From: Massilia sp. H-1
Lineage (GTDB): Bacteria > Pseudomonadota > Gammaproteobacteria > Burkholderiales > Burkholderiaceae_D
Reading direction: 5' to 3'
Length of the DNA: 64,000 nucleotides
Assembly: GCA_024703915.1 (NCBI GenBank)
Contig: CP087969.1
Coordinates: forward strand, 2,294,001 to 2,358,000
This document shows positions 45,841 through 56,602 of the stretch, one piece after another. Position numbers and translations under genes: made by a program. The notes beneath the pieces were generated by a model, which was given only the letters and a program-made list of their open reading frames with translations, searched no databases and was not told the origin of the DNA. Each line of letters begins with the position of its first letter. The first letter of the stretch is position 1.

Positions 45841-46865
45841 ATGCGTGTCTGGTTCAACAGGACGTTTTCGTCCGTGTACGCGGCCATCGGCCTGATCCAT
45901 GCAAGCGGATCGCGAAGGGCGTTTCCACCTCATTTACAGCAATGCCAATCCGCATGCCGCGGCCGCCCGCGTGGCCCATGAATTCATGCTCGAGCCGACC
46001 GGACTGGACACCGACGCCTACATCGCCTGGTGCCTGGACTTCTGCCGCGCGCACCGGGTCGACATCTTCATTCCCGGCAAGGAATCGACGGCGCTGGCCG
46101 CCGAGCACGCCCGCTTCGCGGCCCAGGGCACGCGTGCTGAGCGCCGCCGCCTTAGCGCGCCGCGCTGGAACTGATACACGACAAGGCAAGTTTCTACGCC
46201 GCCCTCGACCTGCCGGGCGCGCCGCTGGCCGAAACGCGCATGTTCGACAACCTCGAGCAGTTCGATGCCGCCTACGCCGAACTGCGCCAGCGCCACCCCA
46301 AGCTGTGCGTCAAGCCATCCAAGTCCGTCTTCGGGCTGGGCTTTTCGATTCTCGACGAAGAACGCAGCAGCGCCGCCCTGCTGATCGTGCTACGCCCAGT
46401 ACCACATCGGCCTGGAAGACATGCGGCGCGGGATGGCCGAGCTGGGCCAGTTCCGCACCATGCTGCTGATGGCATACCTGGACGGCCATGAATACAGCGT
46501 CGACTGCGTGGGCGACCACGGCCGCCTGGTGGCCGCCGTCGCGCGCAAGAAGCCGATGCAGGCCGGGCGCGGCCAGCTGATCGACATGCGCCAGGATATC
46601 CTCGACGCCTGCGCCAAACTGGCGGCCGACTTCGGCCTGAACGGCTGCTTCAATGTCCAGTTCCGCGAAAACGGCGACAAGCTGCATCTGCTCGAAATCA
46701 ATCCGCGCATGTCCGGCGGGATCGGCATGGCTTGCGTGGCTAAGCCCCAATCTGCCCTACATCGCCCTGTCCGGCTTTGCCGACGGCTTTGACCAGGTGC
46801 GCGTGCCGCCCGTGCGCGACGGCATCCGCGTGGCCGAACTGACCTCGCCGACGGAGCTCGCATGA
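45841..46865 (+). CDS. ATP-grasp enzyme of the Ter biosynthetic module
   Basis: Carboxylate-amine or similar ligase using ATP. The N-terminal part (MRVWFNRTFSSVYAAIGLI) is a Rossmann-like preATP-grasp domain. The ATP-grasp core shows LCVKPSKSVFGLGFSILDE, EYSVDCVGDHGRLVAAVARK and the Mg-binding FNVQFRENGDKLHLLEINPR. About 341 residues. Breaks near 46135-46155 (CCTTAGC), 46390 and 46740 (GCTAAGC for GCCGGC). Its stop overlaps the next start (ATGA). Matches the Ter-linked ATP-grasp family described from comparative genomics; substrate unknown. Confidence 0.88.
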
Positions 46866-48033
46866 TCGACCAGCGCAGCATCGACCTGCCCACCGGCACG
46901 CTGGCACTCTCGGTCGCCGACAGCGCCTTCCCCGCTCGACGAGCTGCTCGGCTTCGCCGCGCGCCAACAACAAGCGCGGCTTTCTGTTCCTGTCCAAGGT
47001 CCTGGGCAAGCACTGGCCGGTCGCGCCAGCCATGATGCGCAAGATCCACGCGCAGATGGCCGCCAGCGTGCCGGACGTGGCCGGTCCCGTGGTCTTCATC
47101 GCGATGGCAGAAACGGCGATCGGCCTGGGCCAGGGCGTGTTCGAAGCCTGGCTGCGCGCCAACCCGGGCCGCGCCGCGCTGTTCATCCACACCACCCGCT
47201 ACCACGTGGGCGAGGTGCCGATCATCGAATTCGCCGAGGCGCACAGCCACGCGCCGCGCCAGTTCCTGCACATGCCGCCCGAGCCGCAGCAGCGCGAACT
47301 GCTACTGAGCGCAAAAACCCTGGTGCTGGTCGACGACGAGGCCAGCACCGGCAACACCTTCCTCAACCTGGCCAACGCCTGCCGCGAGCTCAATCCCGGC
47401 ATCGAGCGCGTGCACCTGGCGGCGATCACCAACTTCATGGGCGCGCACGCCACCAGCGCCCTGCGCGAACGCTTCGGCCTGCCGACCAGCATGGCCGCCA
47501 CCTTGAACGGCGAGTACCAGTTCACCGCCGCGAGAGCTGGCCGCCGAAGGCGCGCCGGCCCAGCGCTTCGATCCGGCCGCCGACCGCGGCGCCAGCGGCG
47601 CCTTCGGCCGCTTCGGCCTGAACGGCGCCCTGACCGTGCCGCCCGCACTGGCCGACGGCCTGGCCGCGCAAGTGCGGGCCGGCAGAGCGCGTGCTGGTGC
47701 TGGGCACGGGCGAATTCATGCACGCGGCCTACCTGCTCGGCAGCGCGCTGGAAGAGCGCGGGATCACGGTGGCGGTGCAGTCGACCACCCGCTCGCCCAT
47801 CCTCAAGTGGGGCGCGGTGTCGGCCGCGCTGGCCTTCCCCGACAATTACGGCGAAGGCGTGACCAATTTCCTGTATAACGTCACCCCCGGCCAGTACGAC
47901 CACGTATTCATCTGCCACGAGACCGCGCCCAACGAAGCGCTGTACCAGCTGGCTAGGCGTATTCAATGCACGCCTGTTCCATTTCATGAGCGAGACCCAA
48001 GTTGAAGAAGTTTCAGAAGTTCCTGTTCGCTGA
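46862..48033 (+). CDS. Phosphoribosyltransferase with C-terminal TRSP domain
   Basis: N-terminal PRTase fold with the PRPP loop LVLVDDEASTGNTFLN and flanking RGFLFLSKVLGKHWPV. The C-terminal TRSP-type domain has ERVLVLGTGEFMHAAYLLG and STTRSPILKWGAVSAAL. It is predicted to attach a base-like group to phosphoribose in the Ter nucleoside-like pathway. About 389 residues. Breaks near 46930, 46960, 47530, 47684 and 47952 (GCTAGGC for GCCGGC, restoring QLAGVFNARLFHF). Ends EVPVR, overlapping the HAD gene by about 30 bases. Confidence 0.85.
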
Positions 48034-48763
48034 CCTGGACGACACGCTGTTCCAGTCGCGCGAAAAGTGCGGCCCCGGCGATGTCCTCCAGCCTGCTGCC
48101 TTCCTCAAGGATGGCAGCCCGATTTCAGTACACCACGGAAGGCCAGCGCGCCTTCCTCGCATTCGCCCAGGATGGCATGACCATGATTCCGGCCACCGCC
48201 CGCAATCTGAATGCCTTCCAACGGGTCGACCTGCCGTTCGACAGCTGGGCCGTGCTTGACTACGGCGGCATCGTGCTGCAGCCGGGCGGCGTGCTCGATC
48301 AGCACTGGCTCGACCACATGCGCGCCGCCATGCAGGCCGCCCTGCCCGGCCTGCGCGAACTGGCCGCGCTGATCGACGCCTGGGCCGAACGCACCGGCTT
48401 TGCTATGCGCGCGCCTGATCGAAGACTTCGACACGCCGTTCTACCTGGTCGTCAAGGACGCCGACAAGATCGCCGCGCGCCTCGAACCGATCGAGCGCGA
48501 GGTGGTGGCGCCGTGGATCGCAGAAGGCGGGCGCGACTACTTCATTCACCGCAACGGCAACAACCTGGCGATCCTGCCGAATGCCCTGAACAAGTCGCAC
48601 GCGGTGGCCTATGTCACGCAGCGGCTGCGCGAGCAGCACGGCGACATTCTCACCTTCGGCATCGGCGACAGCCGCTCGGACGCGCCTTCATGGCCGCCTG
48701 CGACTACGCGATCGTCCCGCGCGGTACCCAGCTGGCCTAAGCCTGACCGTGGGGGCGTTATGA
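48002..48763 (+). CDS. HAD-superfamily phosphatase of the Ter module
   Basis: Motif I FLFADLDDTLFQS with the nucleophile and acid/base aspartates, a cap region (PFDSWAVLDYGGIVLQPGG), and the C-terminal metal motif FGIGDSRSDA. About 254 residues. TTG start at 48002 inside the previous gene. Frame breaks near 48085, 48125, 48407, 48690 and 48737. At 48737 GCCTAAGC creates a false stop; GCCGGC extends the frame to a TGA that overlaps the next ATG. Predicted to dephosphorylate a pathway intermediate. Confidence 0.85.
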
Positions 48764-49848
48764 ACTTCTCCGGCAGCTACCGCAGCGGCGACGTGAGCTT
48801 CCTGCTCAAGCCGCTGGCACTGCACGACTTTGTCGACGTGCCGCACAAGGAATACCTGATCCAGTCCGGCCAGAAGCACTACAGCGAGATGCTCTCGCCC
48901 GAGTCGCTGCCGTCGGAGCGCTATCTGGACGTGTTCCGCCAGGCTTGCGCGGTCAACTTCGAGCGCATGGCGCGCGACTGCATGACGCTGGCGGCCCTGA
49001 TCGCCGCGCGCCTGCAGCGGCCCGGTCACACTGGTCTCGCTGGCGCGCGCTAGCACCCCGGTCGGCGTGGTGCTCAAGCACCTGCTCACGGGCGTGCTGG
49101 GACGCGCGGCCGCGCACTACTCGGTCTCGATCATCCGCGACCGCGGCATCGACCAGGTCGCGCTCGAACACATCCTCGCGGCCGGGCATGCGCCGGAGTC
49201 GATCGTGTTTGTCGACGGCTGGACCGGCAAGGGCGTCATCTCGCGCGAACTGGAAGCGGCTATCGGCGAGTTCAACGCGCCGCCGCGGCACCGCCATCGA
49301 CGGCGGCCTGTACGTGCTGTCGGACCTGGTAAGCAGCGCCGCCTGCGCCGCCTCGTGCGACGACTACCTGATCCCGTCCAGCATTCTGAACGCCACGGTG
49401 TCGGGACTGGTCAGCCGCTCGATCCTCAACGAATCGATCGGCCCGGACGACTTCCATGGCTGCGTGTACTACCAGCAGTTCGAAGCACACGACCAGTCGC
49501 AGCGCTTCGCCGACGAGCTGGTCGCGCGTGCCAGCGCGCTGGGCGCGCCACAAGGCGCACCGGCCCCGATGGACAAGCAGGCGGCAGCCGCCGTCTCGCG
49601 CCAGTACATGCAGGACGCGCTCGCGCAGCATGGCATCAGCGACGTCAACATGGTCAAGCCGGGCATCGGCGAAGCCACGCGTGCTGCTGCTGCGGCGCAG
49701 TCCGCGCCTGCTGATCGTGCGCGACCGCCTCGCGCCGGAAGTGGCGCACCTGCTGTTGCTGGCGCAGGAAAAGAACATCCCCGTGGCGACCGATGTTGGT
49801 CTGCCCTACCACGCAGTTTCGCTGATCAGGAGTGCAATCGATGGCTAA
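48760..49848 (+). CDS. StiP-family protein (phosphoribosyltransferase-like fold plus PELOTA-like domain)
   Basis: Starts MNFSGSYRSGDVSFLLKPLA and shows the strongly conserved blocks QSGQKHYSEMLSPESLPSE, HYSVSIIRDRGID, IVFVDGWTGKGVISREL and DDYLIPSSILNATVSGLVSR. The family is named cysteine protease StiP in databases but has also been interpreted as a phosphoribosyltransferase, and the VDGWTGKG loop favours that reading. The C-terminal 60 residues (RLLIVRDRLAPEVAHLLLLA) look like a PELOTA RNA-binding domain. About 362 residues; breaks near 49020, 49285 and 49680. Confidence 0.85.
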
Positions 49849-50735
49849 GTCGATGGGCGCATCGCTCTATATTCCCGCCAACCACAAGCACCTGATGTCG
49901 GTCGCCGACGGCAGCCGCCTGGGCCACACGCGCTCGCTGATCTTCTGCACCGAAGACGCGGTCGCCGACGCCGACCTGAGCTGGGCGCTGTTCAACCTGT
50001 CGGTGGTGCTGGCCAACATGCAGGCCGAGGCCAACGCCGAGCGCTTTGTGCGGGTCCGCAATCCCGAAGTCATGGCGCGCGTGCTGGCCATGCCCGGCGT
50101 CGAAAAGCTGACCGGCTTCGTGCTCCCCAAGTGCACGCGCCACAACTTCGACGCCTACTTCAAGCAGGTGCGCCACACGGACCACATGCTGATGCCGACG
50201 CTGGAGACGGCCGACGTCTTCAACGACAACGAAATGCGCCTGCTGCGCGAGGTGCTCAGAAGCGCCCGGCGTGCGCTCGCGCATCCTGGCGCTGCGCATC
50301 GGCGGCAACGACCTGCTGGCCCTGCTGGGCCTGCGCCGTCCGCGCAACCTGACCATCTACCGCACCCCGCTCGGCCCCGTCATCGCGCGCCTGGTCACCA
50401 CCTTCCGCCCTTACGGTTTCGTGCTGACGGCGCCGGTATTCGAGCACCTGGACCTGCCCGAGCTGCTGGACCAGGAAGTGGCCGAAGACATGGCTTACGG
50501 GATGGTCGGCAAGACCGCCATCCATCCGAGCCAGATCGCGCTGATCGAGCAGCACTACCGGGTCAAGGCGCGCGACCTGGAAGCGGCCCGCGCCATCCTC
50601 GACGAGGCCAGCCCGGCCGTCTTCAAGATGCATAATTCGATGTGCGAGGTGGCCACCCATCGCGCCTGGGCGCAGCGCATGGTCGAGCAATCGAACATCT
50701 TCGGCGCGCACCAGAGCGACACCGCCGCCCCCTGA
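49841..50735 (+). CDS. CitE/HpcH-like C-C bond lyase of the Ter module
   Basis: TIM-barrel lyase related to citrate lyase beta subunit. MAKSMGASLYIPANHKHLMS, SLIFCTEDAVADADLSWAL (metal-binding acidic loop), GFVLPKCTRHNFDAYFKQV and YGMVGKTAIHPSQIALIEQH, the CitE-type C-terminal signature. About 298 residues. One break near 50262. Overlaps the previous gene by 8 bases. The substrate is unknown. Confidence 0.88.
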
Positions 50736-50760
50736 ACATTTCAACCGAAAGGACAGCATT

Positions 50761-51983
50761 GTGAATATTTTCTCGCGTGGACAAAAAGGCAAACTGGCCG
50801 ACCTGGGGCTCAATTCGCCGTTCCCGGTCGACCTGGCGCTGGCCGCCAACGGCATGTCGGTCGACGTCTCCTGCTTCGGCGTGGACAGCGCCGACAAGCT
50901 CTCCGACGAGCGCTTCATGGTGTTCTACAACCAGCTGGCCGCCCCCGGCGACGCGGTGATGCTCAATCTGGGTGCGGACCGGGCTCGCTTCACGCTCAAT
51001 CTGGGCGCCCTGCCCGAGTCCATCGTCAAGCTGGTGTTCGTGGCCGCCATCGACGGCAACGGCACCATGCGCTCGCTGGGCGCGAGCAGCATGACGCTGG
51101 GCGACGCGGTGCAATTCCCGGTCAGCGGCGGCGACTTCCAGGACGAGAAGGCGGTGATCCTGGGCGAGGTCTATCGCAAGGACGGCGTGTGGCGCTTCGG
51201 CGCGGTCGGCCAGGGCTTCAACGGCGGCCTGTCGGCGCTGCTCAAGCACTTCGGCGGCACCGAGGCCAGCACCCCGGCGCCGTCCGCGCCGCCGCATCGC
51301 AGCAGCACCGGCGCAGCCGCGCGTGTCGCTCTCGAAGGTCACGCTGGAAAAGCGCGGCGACAAGGTCTCGCTCGAAAAGCGCGGCGGCGGACGCGGTTTC
51401 GGCCGCATCCACGTCAACCTGAACTGGAACCGTTCGGGCACCTCGTCGGCAGCCGGCGCAAAAGACGGGCTTCCTGTCGCGCCTGACCGGCGGCGGCGCG
51501 AGCGAAGGGATCGACCTGGATCTGGGCTGCATGTACGAGATGGCCGACGGCCGTCCGGGCCTGGTGCAGGCACTGGGCAATGCCTGGGGCGACTTTGACC
51601 GTCCACCCTACATCCGGCTCGAAGGCGACGACCGCACCGGGCAGGCCGCCAATGGCGAGAACCTGGTGATCAACGGCGACCATGTGGGCGACATCAAGCG
51701 CGCCATGATTTTCGCGTTCATCTACAAGGGTGCACCCAACTGGGCGGCGACCGACGGCGTGGTGACGGTAGCGATGCCGGATCAGGCACCGATTGAAGTG
51801 CGGCTCGACCAGGGCGGGAGCCAGATGATGTGCGCGATCGCGATGATCGAAAACCGCAGCGGCAATCTGCAGATCACCAAGCTGGAAGAGTACTTCTCGC
51901 AGCAGGGCCGCGAGAGCGCCCATGAACTGATGGACCGCCGCTTCGGCTTTGGCCTGCGCTGGACCACGGGTACCAAAGACTAA
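50761..51983 (+). CDS. Two-domain TerD-family protein (TerA-like)
   Basis: Two TerD-type beta-sandwich domains joined by a Pro/Ser/Lys linker. Domain 1 has VDVSCFGVDSADKLSDERFM and VGQGFNGGLSALLKHFGG. Domain 2 has GIDLDLGCMYEMADG, an acidic metal loop, and ends FGFGLRWTTGTKD. About 407 residues, close to TerA (385). GTG start after AAAGGA. Breaks near 51315 and 51465. Last gene of the operon, before a long inverted repeat. Confidence 0.86.
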
Positions 51984-51998
51984 GCGTCGCCACCACAT

Positions 51999-52080
51999 CG
52001 CCCTCGCGGCGGCGGGGCCTATAGCATGCATGCCGCACCTCTGAGCACGCATGCCATGGGCCCCCGCCGCCGCGAGGGCG
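51999..52080. terminator. Long 19-bp inverted repeat between converging terA-like and creD genes
   Basis: Perfect arms at 51999-52017 (CGCCCTCGCGGCGGCGGGG) and 52062-52080, with 44 bases between. The middle contains two GCATGC boxes. It would form a very stable hairpin on either transcript, probably a shared terminator; a U-run is absent. Confidence 0.65.
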
Positions 52081-52088
52081 ACGTGGGG

Positions 52089-53464
52089 CTACTCGGGCTC
52101 TGGCGATTTCAGCTCGCTTCCAGCCGTCTTCCCCGATCTGATACCAGTCGACCTTGCGGGTCGCCACCATCACGCCGGACAGCACCGCGAACAGCAGGAT
52201 GCTTCCCAATACCAGCGCATTATTTTCCGACACGAGCAGCCCGTACAGCGCGCCATACAACAGCGTCAGCGCGGTACCGAAGCCCAGCCCGCGCCGCCAG
52301 CTTCCCAGCACCGCCGCCAGATAGTAGGCGATCAGCAGGATGCAAGCGCCACTGGCAATCAGGTAGGCGATCACGAACGCGATATGTTCCGACAAGCTCA
52401 CCAGCAGCAGGAAGAACAGCACCAGCGCCAGCCCGACCAGCAGATACTGCACCGGGTGAATCGGCAGCAGCTTGAGCACCTCGAACATGAAGAAGGCCGC
52501 GAACGTGAGCGCCACGAACAGCAGGCCGTACTTGGTCGCGCGTTCGGCCATGGAATATACGTTCACTGGTTCGATGAAAGCGACGCTGAACGAATCAACC
52601 TTGCGCAAGTGGGCTGGGTCGGCGCCCAGTTCATTGTCTTGCAACTGCTGCTGGGCGCCGGTCGCCAGCGAGGCGATGGTCCACGTCGCGTGGAAGCCCG
52701 TTTCGTCAACGGTGCGCGAAGGCGCAGGCAGGAAGTCGCCGCCGAACTGGGGATGCGGCCAGTTCGAGCCCAGCGTCATCGTGTTGTTCTTGGCGACCGG
52801 GACAAAGCTCTGACGCTCGATGCCATTGAGTTTCAACTGGAAGGAAAAGCCTGCCTTGCCGCCCAACTCCATGGATGGCAGATCCGCATGCAAACCCGTG
52901 CGCAGCGACTGCAGGCCGCTGCCCTGCTGGAATTCGACGGCGCTGCCGTTCCAGTCGATCTTCGGGAAATCGGCAATGCCGCGTACGTCATCGATTCCCA
53001 GCGTCAGATAGGCGCGCCCCAGCTTGAGCGTCGATTTGGCGGAGGCGCGCGGCAAGGCGTTCATCGTCGGCAGGACGAAGTCGCCCTTGATGCCGTGGAC
53101 GCCGCTGTACATCAGCACCTGATGAATACCGCGATAGCGGCGGTAGGCTTCGATTTTGCCGTCGACCGTGAGCTGGTTCAGGGAACACCAGGTGCTTGCG
53201 CTCCACACTGCGGTGGATCGTTTCCATCGCTCGCCCTTGCTGGTGGCGGGAATGATTTCGTCGTAGTCGTCGGTGTACGGCACGACCAGGATCGGGTAGA
53301 ACGATGGTCTGCTCGCGTACCGATTCGGCAGAAACGCTCTTGACGGCGTCCGCCCGGAACTGGGCGCGGTCGCTGATGGTCGCCTGGATCATGGCCAGCG
53401 CCACGGAGATGATCACCGTGAGGCCGAAAATGATGAGGATTTTGAATAACAATGTTCTTTGCAT
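52089..53464 (-). CDS. creD: Inner-membrane protein CreD
   Basis: CreD family, induced by CreBC in envelope stress and beta-lactam response. N-terminal helix MQRTLLFKILIIFGLTVIIS, periplasmic domain with YSGVHGIKGDFVLPT and FPKIDWNGSAVEF. A C-terminal bundle of about five helices follows (LLFVALTFAAFFMFEVLKLL, PVQYLLVGLALVLFFLLLVS). About 455 residues. A break near 53305, and the 3' end near 52090 is approximate because the frame lacks a clean stop. Confidence 0.92.
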
Positions 53465-53536
53465 GGCCGCTCCCTGTGGATAATGCGGCCAGTGTAGGGA
53501 GCGCGTGTGCGCTGACGATGCGTTCTGTGTGAAGAA

Positions 53537-54967
53537 TCAGAGAAGCGGCAATTCAACCGTCGCCAGCACGCCCCCCCGGGGCGCGTTGACCACCGTGACG
53601 CGTCCGCGGTGCAGGGCCACCGCCTCGCGCACGAAGGGCAGACCCAGGCCGGTGCTCTTGGCCCCTTCCGGGCGCGGCAGCGAATAGAAACGCTCGAACA
53701 GGCGCTCCTGCGCATAGTCCGGGATGCCGGGCCCCTGGTCGCGCACGCCGATGACGGCCGTGTCCTCGCGCCGGGTGACAGTCAGCTCGATGGTGGCGGC
53801 GCGCGGCGAAAAATCGATGGCGTTGTCGAGCAGGTTGCCCAGGGCCTGGCGCAGCAGCAGTGCATCGGTAAGCAGCGTAATGTCGTCCGCCGCGATCGCC
53901 AGCGTCAGCTCGCGCGCGGCCAGGCCCGAGGCGCAGTCTTCACGCGCCTGGTAAGCCAGTTCGCGCAGGCTGACCTGGGCCGGGGCTGCCAGGTGCTGCT
54001 GCTTTTCGACCCGCACCAGCGCCAGCAGCTTGTCGATCAGCTGCTTCTGGCGCGCGTTCTGGTTCAGGATATTGGCGAGGAAGTGGCGGCGCTGCTCGGC
54101 TTAAGCATCTCTTCCTGCATCAGCTCGGCCGAACCCTGGATCGCGGCGATGGGGCTTTTCAGCTCGTGCGCCATGGTCTGCATCAGCTCCTCCACGTACT
54201 CCTTGCCCTCGAGCTTTTCACGCATGGCCTCGAGCGCCCGTCCCAGGGTACCGATCTCGTTGTTGCCCAGCGCCAAGCAGCTGCCTTCCTTCTTGCCCGC
54301 CTCGACGTCCGCGATGTAGAGCATCAGCTTGCGCAGCGAATGGGTCAGCCACCAGGCGAAGGCGCCGCCGATCAGCAGCGACAGGCCTAGCAAGAGCGCG
54401 CCGCGATGCAGGATGATCTGCTGGCTGCGTTCGACGAAAGGCTGCACCGCCGAATTGGGCTTGGCGACCGTGAGCACGCCGATGATCTTGTCGCCATCGC
54501 GCACCGGCGCGGCCACATGCATGACGGTGCTCATCTCGTCGCCATACACGGCGCGTGCTGCGCGCCCCTGTACTGGCCGCGCAGGGTGCGGTAGACATCG
54601 TTCCACTTCGAGTAGTCCTGGCCGACGTCGGCCCCGGTCGAATCGAAGATCACGATCCCGTTCGCGTCGGTGATATAGACGCGGTAATTGAAATCGGGTT
54701 TGACGAAGTAAGCGAGCGATCTTGACGTCGTCGCTGCGCTTGCGCACCGAGCGGATGCGCTCCATCAGCACGGCATCGGCCACGCGGCTTAGCCTTGACG
54801 TCGTCGGCCACCACGGCCGCCAGCAGATAGGCCGTGTCCACCAGCGCATCTTCCTGGGTCGCACGCACGCCCGGCTTGACCTGCTGGACGAACACGTTGA
54901 GCACGAAGTAAGCGGCCAGCCCGACCACCAGGAAGTAGCCGAGCAGGATGCGCAGGCCGATCTTCAT
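53537..54967 (-). CDS. creC: Sensor histidine kinase CreC
   Basis: Two membrane helices (ILLGYFLVVGLAAYFVLNV and LLLGLSLLIGGAFAWWL) flank a Cache-like periplasmic sensor. A HAMP region follows, then the H-box MAHELKSPIAAIQGSAELM, N box NLLDNAIDFSP, DQGPGIP and STGLGLPFV. About 475 residues. Breaks near 54102 (GCTTAAGC), 54550, 54715 and 54788 (GCTTAGC), the first and last replacing GCCGGC. Its start overlaps the creB stop (ATGA). Confidence 0.91.
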
Positions 54968-55644
54968 GCGGGAGCCAGGCTGTAACCCATGCCGCGGTGG
55001 GTCTGGATCGGATCGGAGGCCGGATCGACCACGCGCAGTTTGGCGCGCAGCGATTTGACGTGGGCGTCCACGGTGCGGTCGAGTGTGTCCGGGGGCGTCG
55101 GCCCAGACCCGGTCCATCAGCTGCGCGCGAGAGCACGTGGCCGGGATGTTCGATCAGCGTCTTGAGCAGCAGGTATTCGTAGCGGGTCAGGTCGAGCGGC
55201 TGCCCGCAGAACACCACCCTCGCCTCGTGCTGGCGCAATTCGAAGCGCGCCGGCTGCCACCGCCGGTGGCGGCGCCAGACGGCGCAGCACCACGCGGATG
55301 CGCGCCACCAGCTCGCGCGGGGAAAACGGCTTGGTCACGTAATCGTCGGCGCCGATTTCCAGGCCCACGATGCGGTCGATCTCGTCGCTGCGCGCGGTCA
55401 GGAAAATCACCGGCACGTTGGAAAACTGGCGCAGCTGGCGGCACACCTCAAAACCGTTCATGTCGGGCAGGCCGACGTCGAGCACGACCAGTTCCGGCGG
55501 CGGTCCGGCCGGGGTGCGCATGGCCGCCAGTGCCTGCTCCCCGAGCGAAACGTGGAGCGGCGCAAAGCCGTCGGTGCGCAAGGCGTAGGCGATGCTGTCG
55601 GCGATGGCAGCTTCGTCTTCGACGATCAGGATGGTTCTGGACAT
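54964..55644 (-). CDS. creB: Response regulator CreB
   Basis: OmpR-type regulator: MSRTILIVEDEAAIADSIAY, LVVLDVGLPDMNGFEVCR (phospho-acceptor), FLTARSDEIDRIVGLEIGAD, YVTKPFSPRELVARI. The output domain has DLTRYEYLLLKTLIEHPGHV and TVDAHVKSLRAKL, ending MGYSLAPA. About 226 residues. Breaks near 55255 (next to an intact GCCGGC), 55130 and 55090. First gene of creBCD. Confidence 0.91.
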
Positions 55645-55798
55645 GTCCGGCCGGGGGAAGGTTGTAGTGGCGTGAGTATCAGGGCTGGGTGGACACGCGT
55701 CAATCGCAGCTGCTTACGCACGCTTACAACTGATGACTTTTTACCAATGTTGACATGCTATATTAATAACTCCCCATCCCATACTTTGACAGGGCATC
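55645..55798 (+). promoter_or_regulatory. Divergent region between creB and the 55799 gene
   Basis: About 150 bases, AT-rich in its right half, with TTGACA at 55750-55755 and TATTAA-like strings just downstream; spacing is not ideal. Likely holds both promoters. Confidence 0.35.
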
Positions 55799-56154
55799 AT
55801 GAGCAAATTCAACCTCTTCCATCAGCGCAACCATCGGCTTTGGCCTGCTGCTCGCGGCACTCCCCGCCGCCCAGGCCCAGGCACCCAAGCAGATGGGTTA
55901 CAGCGACATGTGCATCAACGCGGCCAGCATGCCCAAGCCGTTTGGCGAATACGATCTGAAGGGCAATCCCAAACTGCCGGAATACTGCAAGTGCTTCTCG
56001 CAGGCATTTGAAGCGCGGGCGATGAAGGCCATGACCGCCATGCAGGCTAGGCGCCAAGCCGCCATCGCTGGAACAGTCGAACAAGGAAGAGCTGGAATTG
56101 CGCAATGTGTGTCGCAAGAAAACTGGCTTGCCGCTGGCGGTTGAGCCGAAGTAA
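55799..56154 (+). CDS. Small secreted protein with four cysteines
   Basis: Signal peptide after frame repair (GFGLLLAALPAAQAQA), then YSDMCINAASMPKPFGEY, LPEYCKCFSQAFEARAM and LRNVCRKKTGLPLAVEPK. Four cysteines in the mature part suggest two disulfides. About 117 residues. Breaks near 55830 and 56047, the latter GCTAGGC for GCCGGC. No family recognised. Confidence 0.7.
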
Positions 56155-56431
56155 TTTGCTGCCGGGCGCGGACCTTGAGATTTGTCGCTCATTTCCGCTT
56201 ACGCCATCGCGACCCGGCCCATTCGCGCATTTTCGTACCCGCTGATCTCCACCGGTTCACGATTCCTCTCGGCCGGAATAATGCACAAGGGCGTTGCATG
56301 TGAATGCGCTGCAATTGAGCTCCGACAACTTGTTGTTTTGTAAATTCCCTATCGTAGAGTTGCTGTGAAATTCGATATTGGATTTCGCTTCGTCCGCTTC
56401 ATAAGCTGATCAACTCTAGGAGACCACCGGT
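56155..56431 (+). promoter_or_regulatory. Upstream region of the peptide cluster
   Basis: About 275 bases, noticeably more AT-rich than most of the window toward its right end (ATTGGATTTCGCTTC onward). It ends with AGGAG 9 bases before the 56432 ATG. No ORF is seen; it presumably carries the promoter of the peptide genes. Confidence 0.4.
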
Positions 56432-56587
56432 ATGGAAAACGTAAATTCCGATATTTGCGACTTCGTTTCACAATTCCCAACCTTTGTCCGATACGCGGTC
56501 TCCGCCATTGCCATGTGTGGTCTATTTTTGCTAGCGACCCACGTTGGTGAGAAATTGGGACGAGGCTATTTCAATTTATTCAACTGA
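56432..56587 (+). CDS. 51-residue membrane peptide at the head of a bacteriocin-like cluster
   Basis: Starts MENVNSDICDFVSQFPTFVR, then one hydrophobic helix (YAVSAIAMCGLFLLATHV), and ends with GEKLGRGYFNLFN, containing GxxxG. No double-glycine leader. Too short for a usual ORF scan but has a good ribosome-binding site and lies 15 bases before a double-glycine peptide gene. It could be an immunity or accessory peptide, or a leaderless active peptide; unknown. Confidence 0.6.
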   Translation: MENVNSDICDFVSQFPTFVRYAVSAIAMCGLFLLATHVGEKLGRGYFNLFN

Positions 56588-56602
56588 TCGACGGAGGCTC
56601 TC

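Noticed and set aside
45091..51983. Calling the Ter cluster a tellurite-resistance operon
   Set aside because: TerB, TerC and TerZ-type genes are not seen and the biosynthetic genes suggest a wider stress role.
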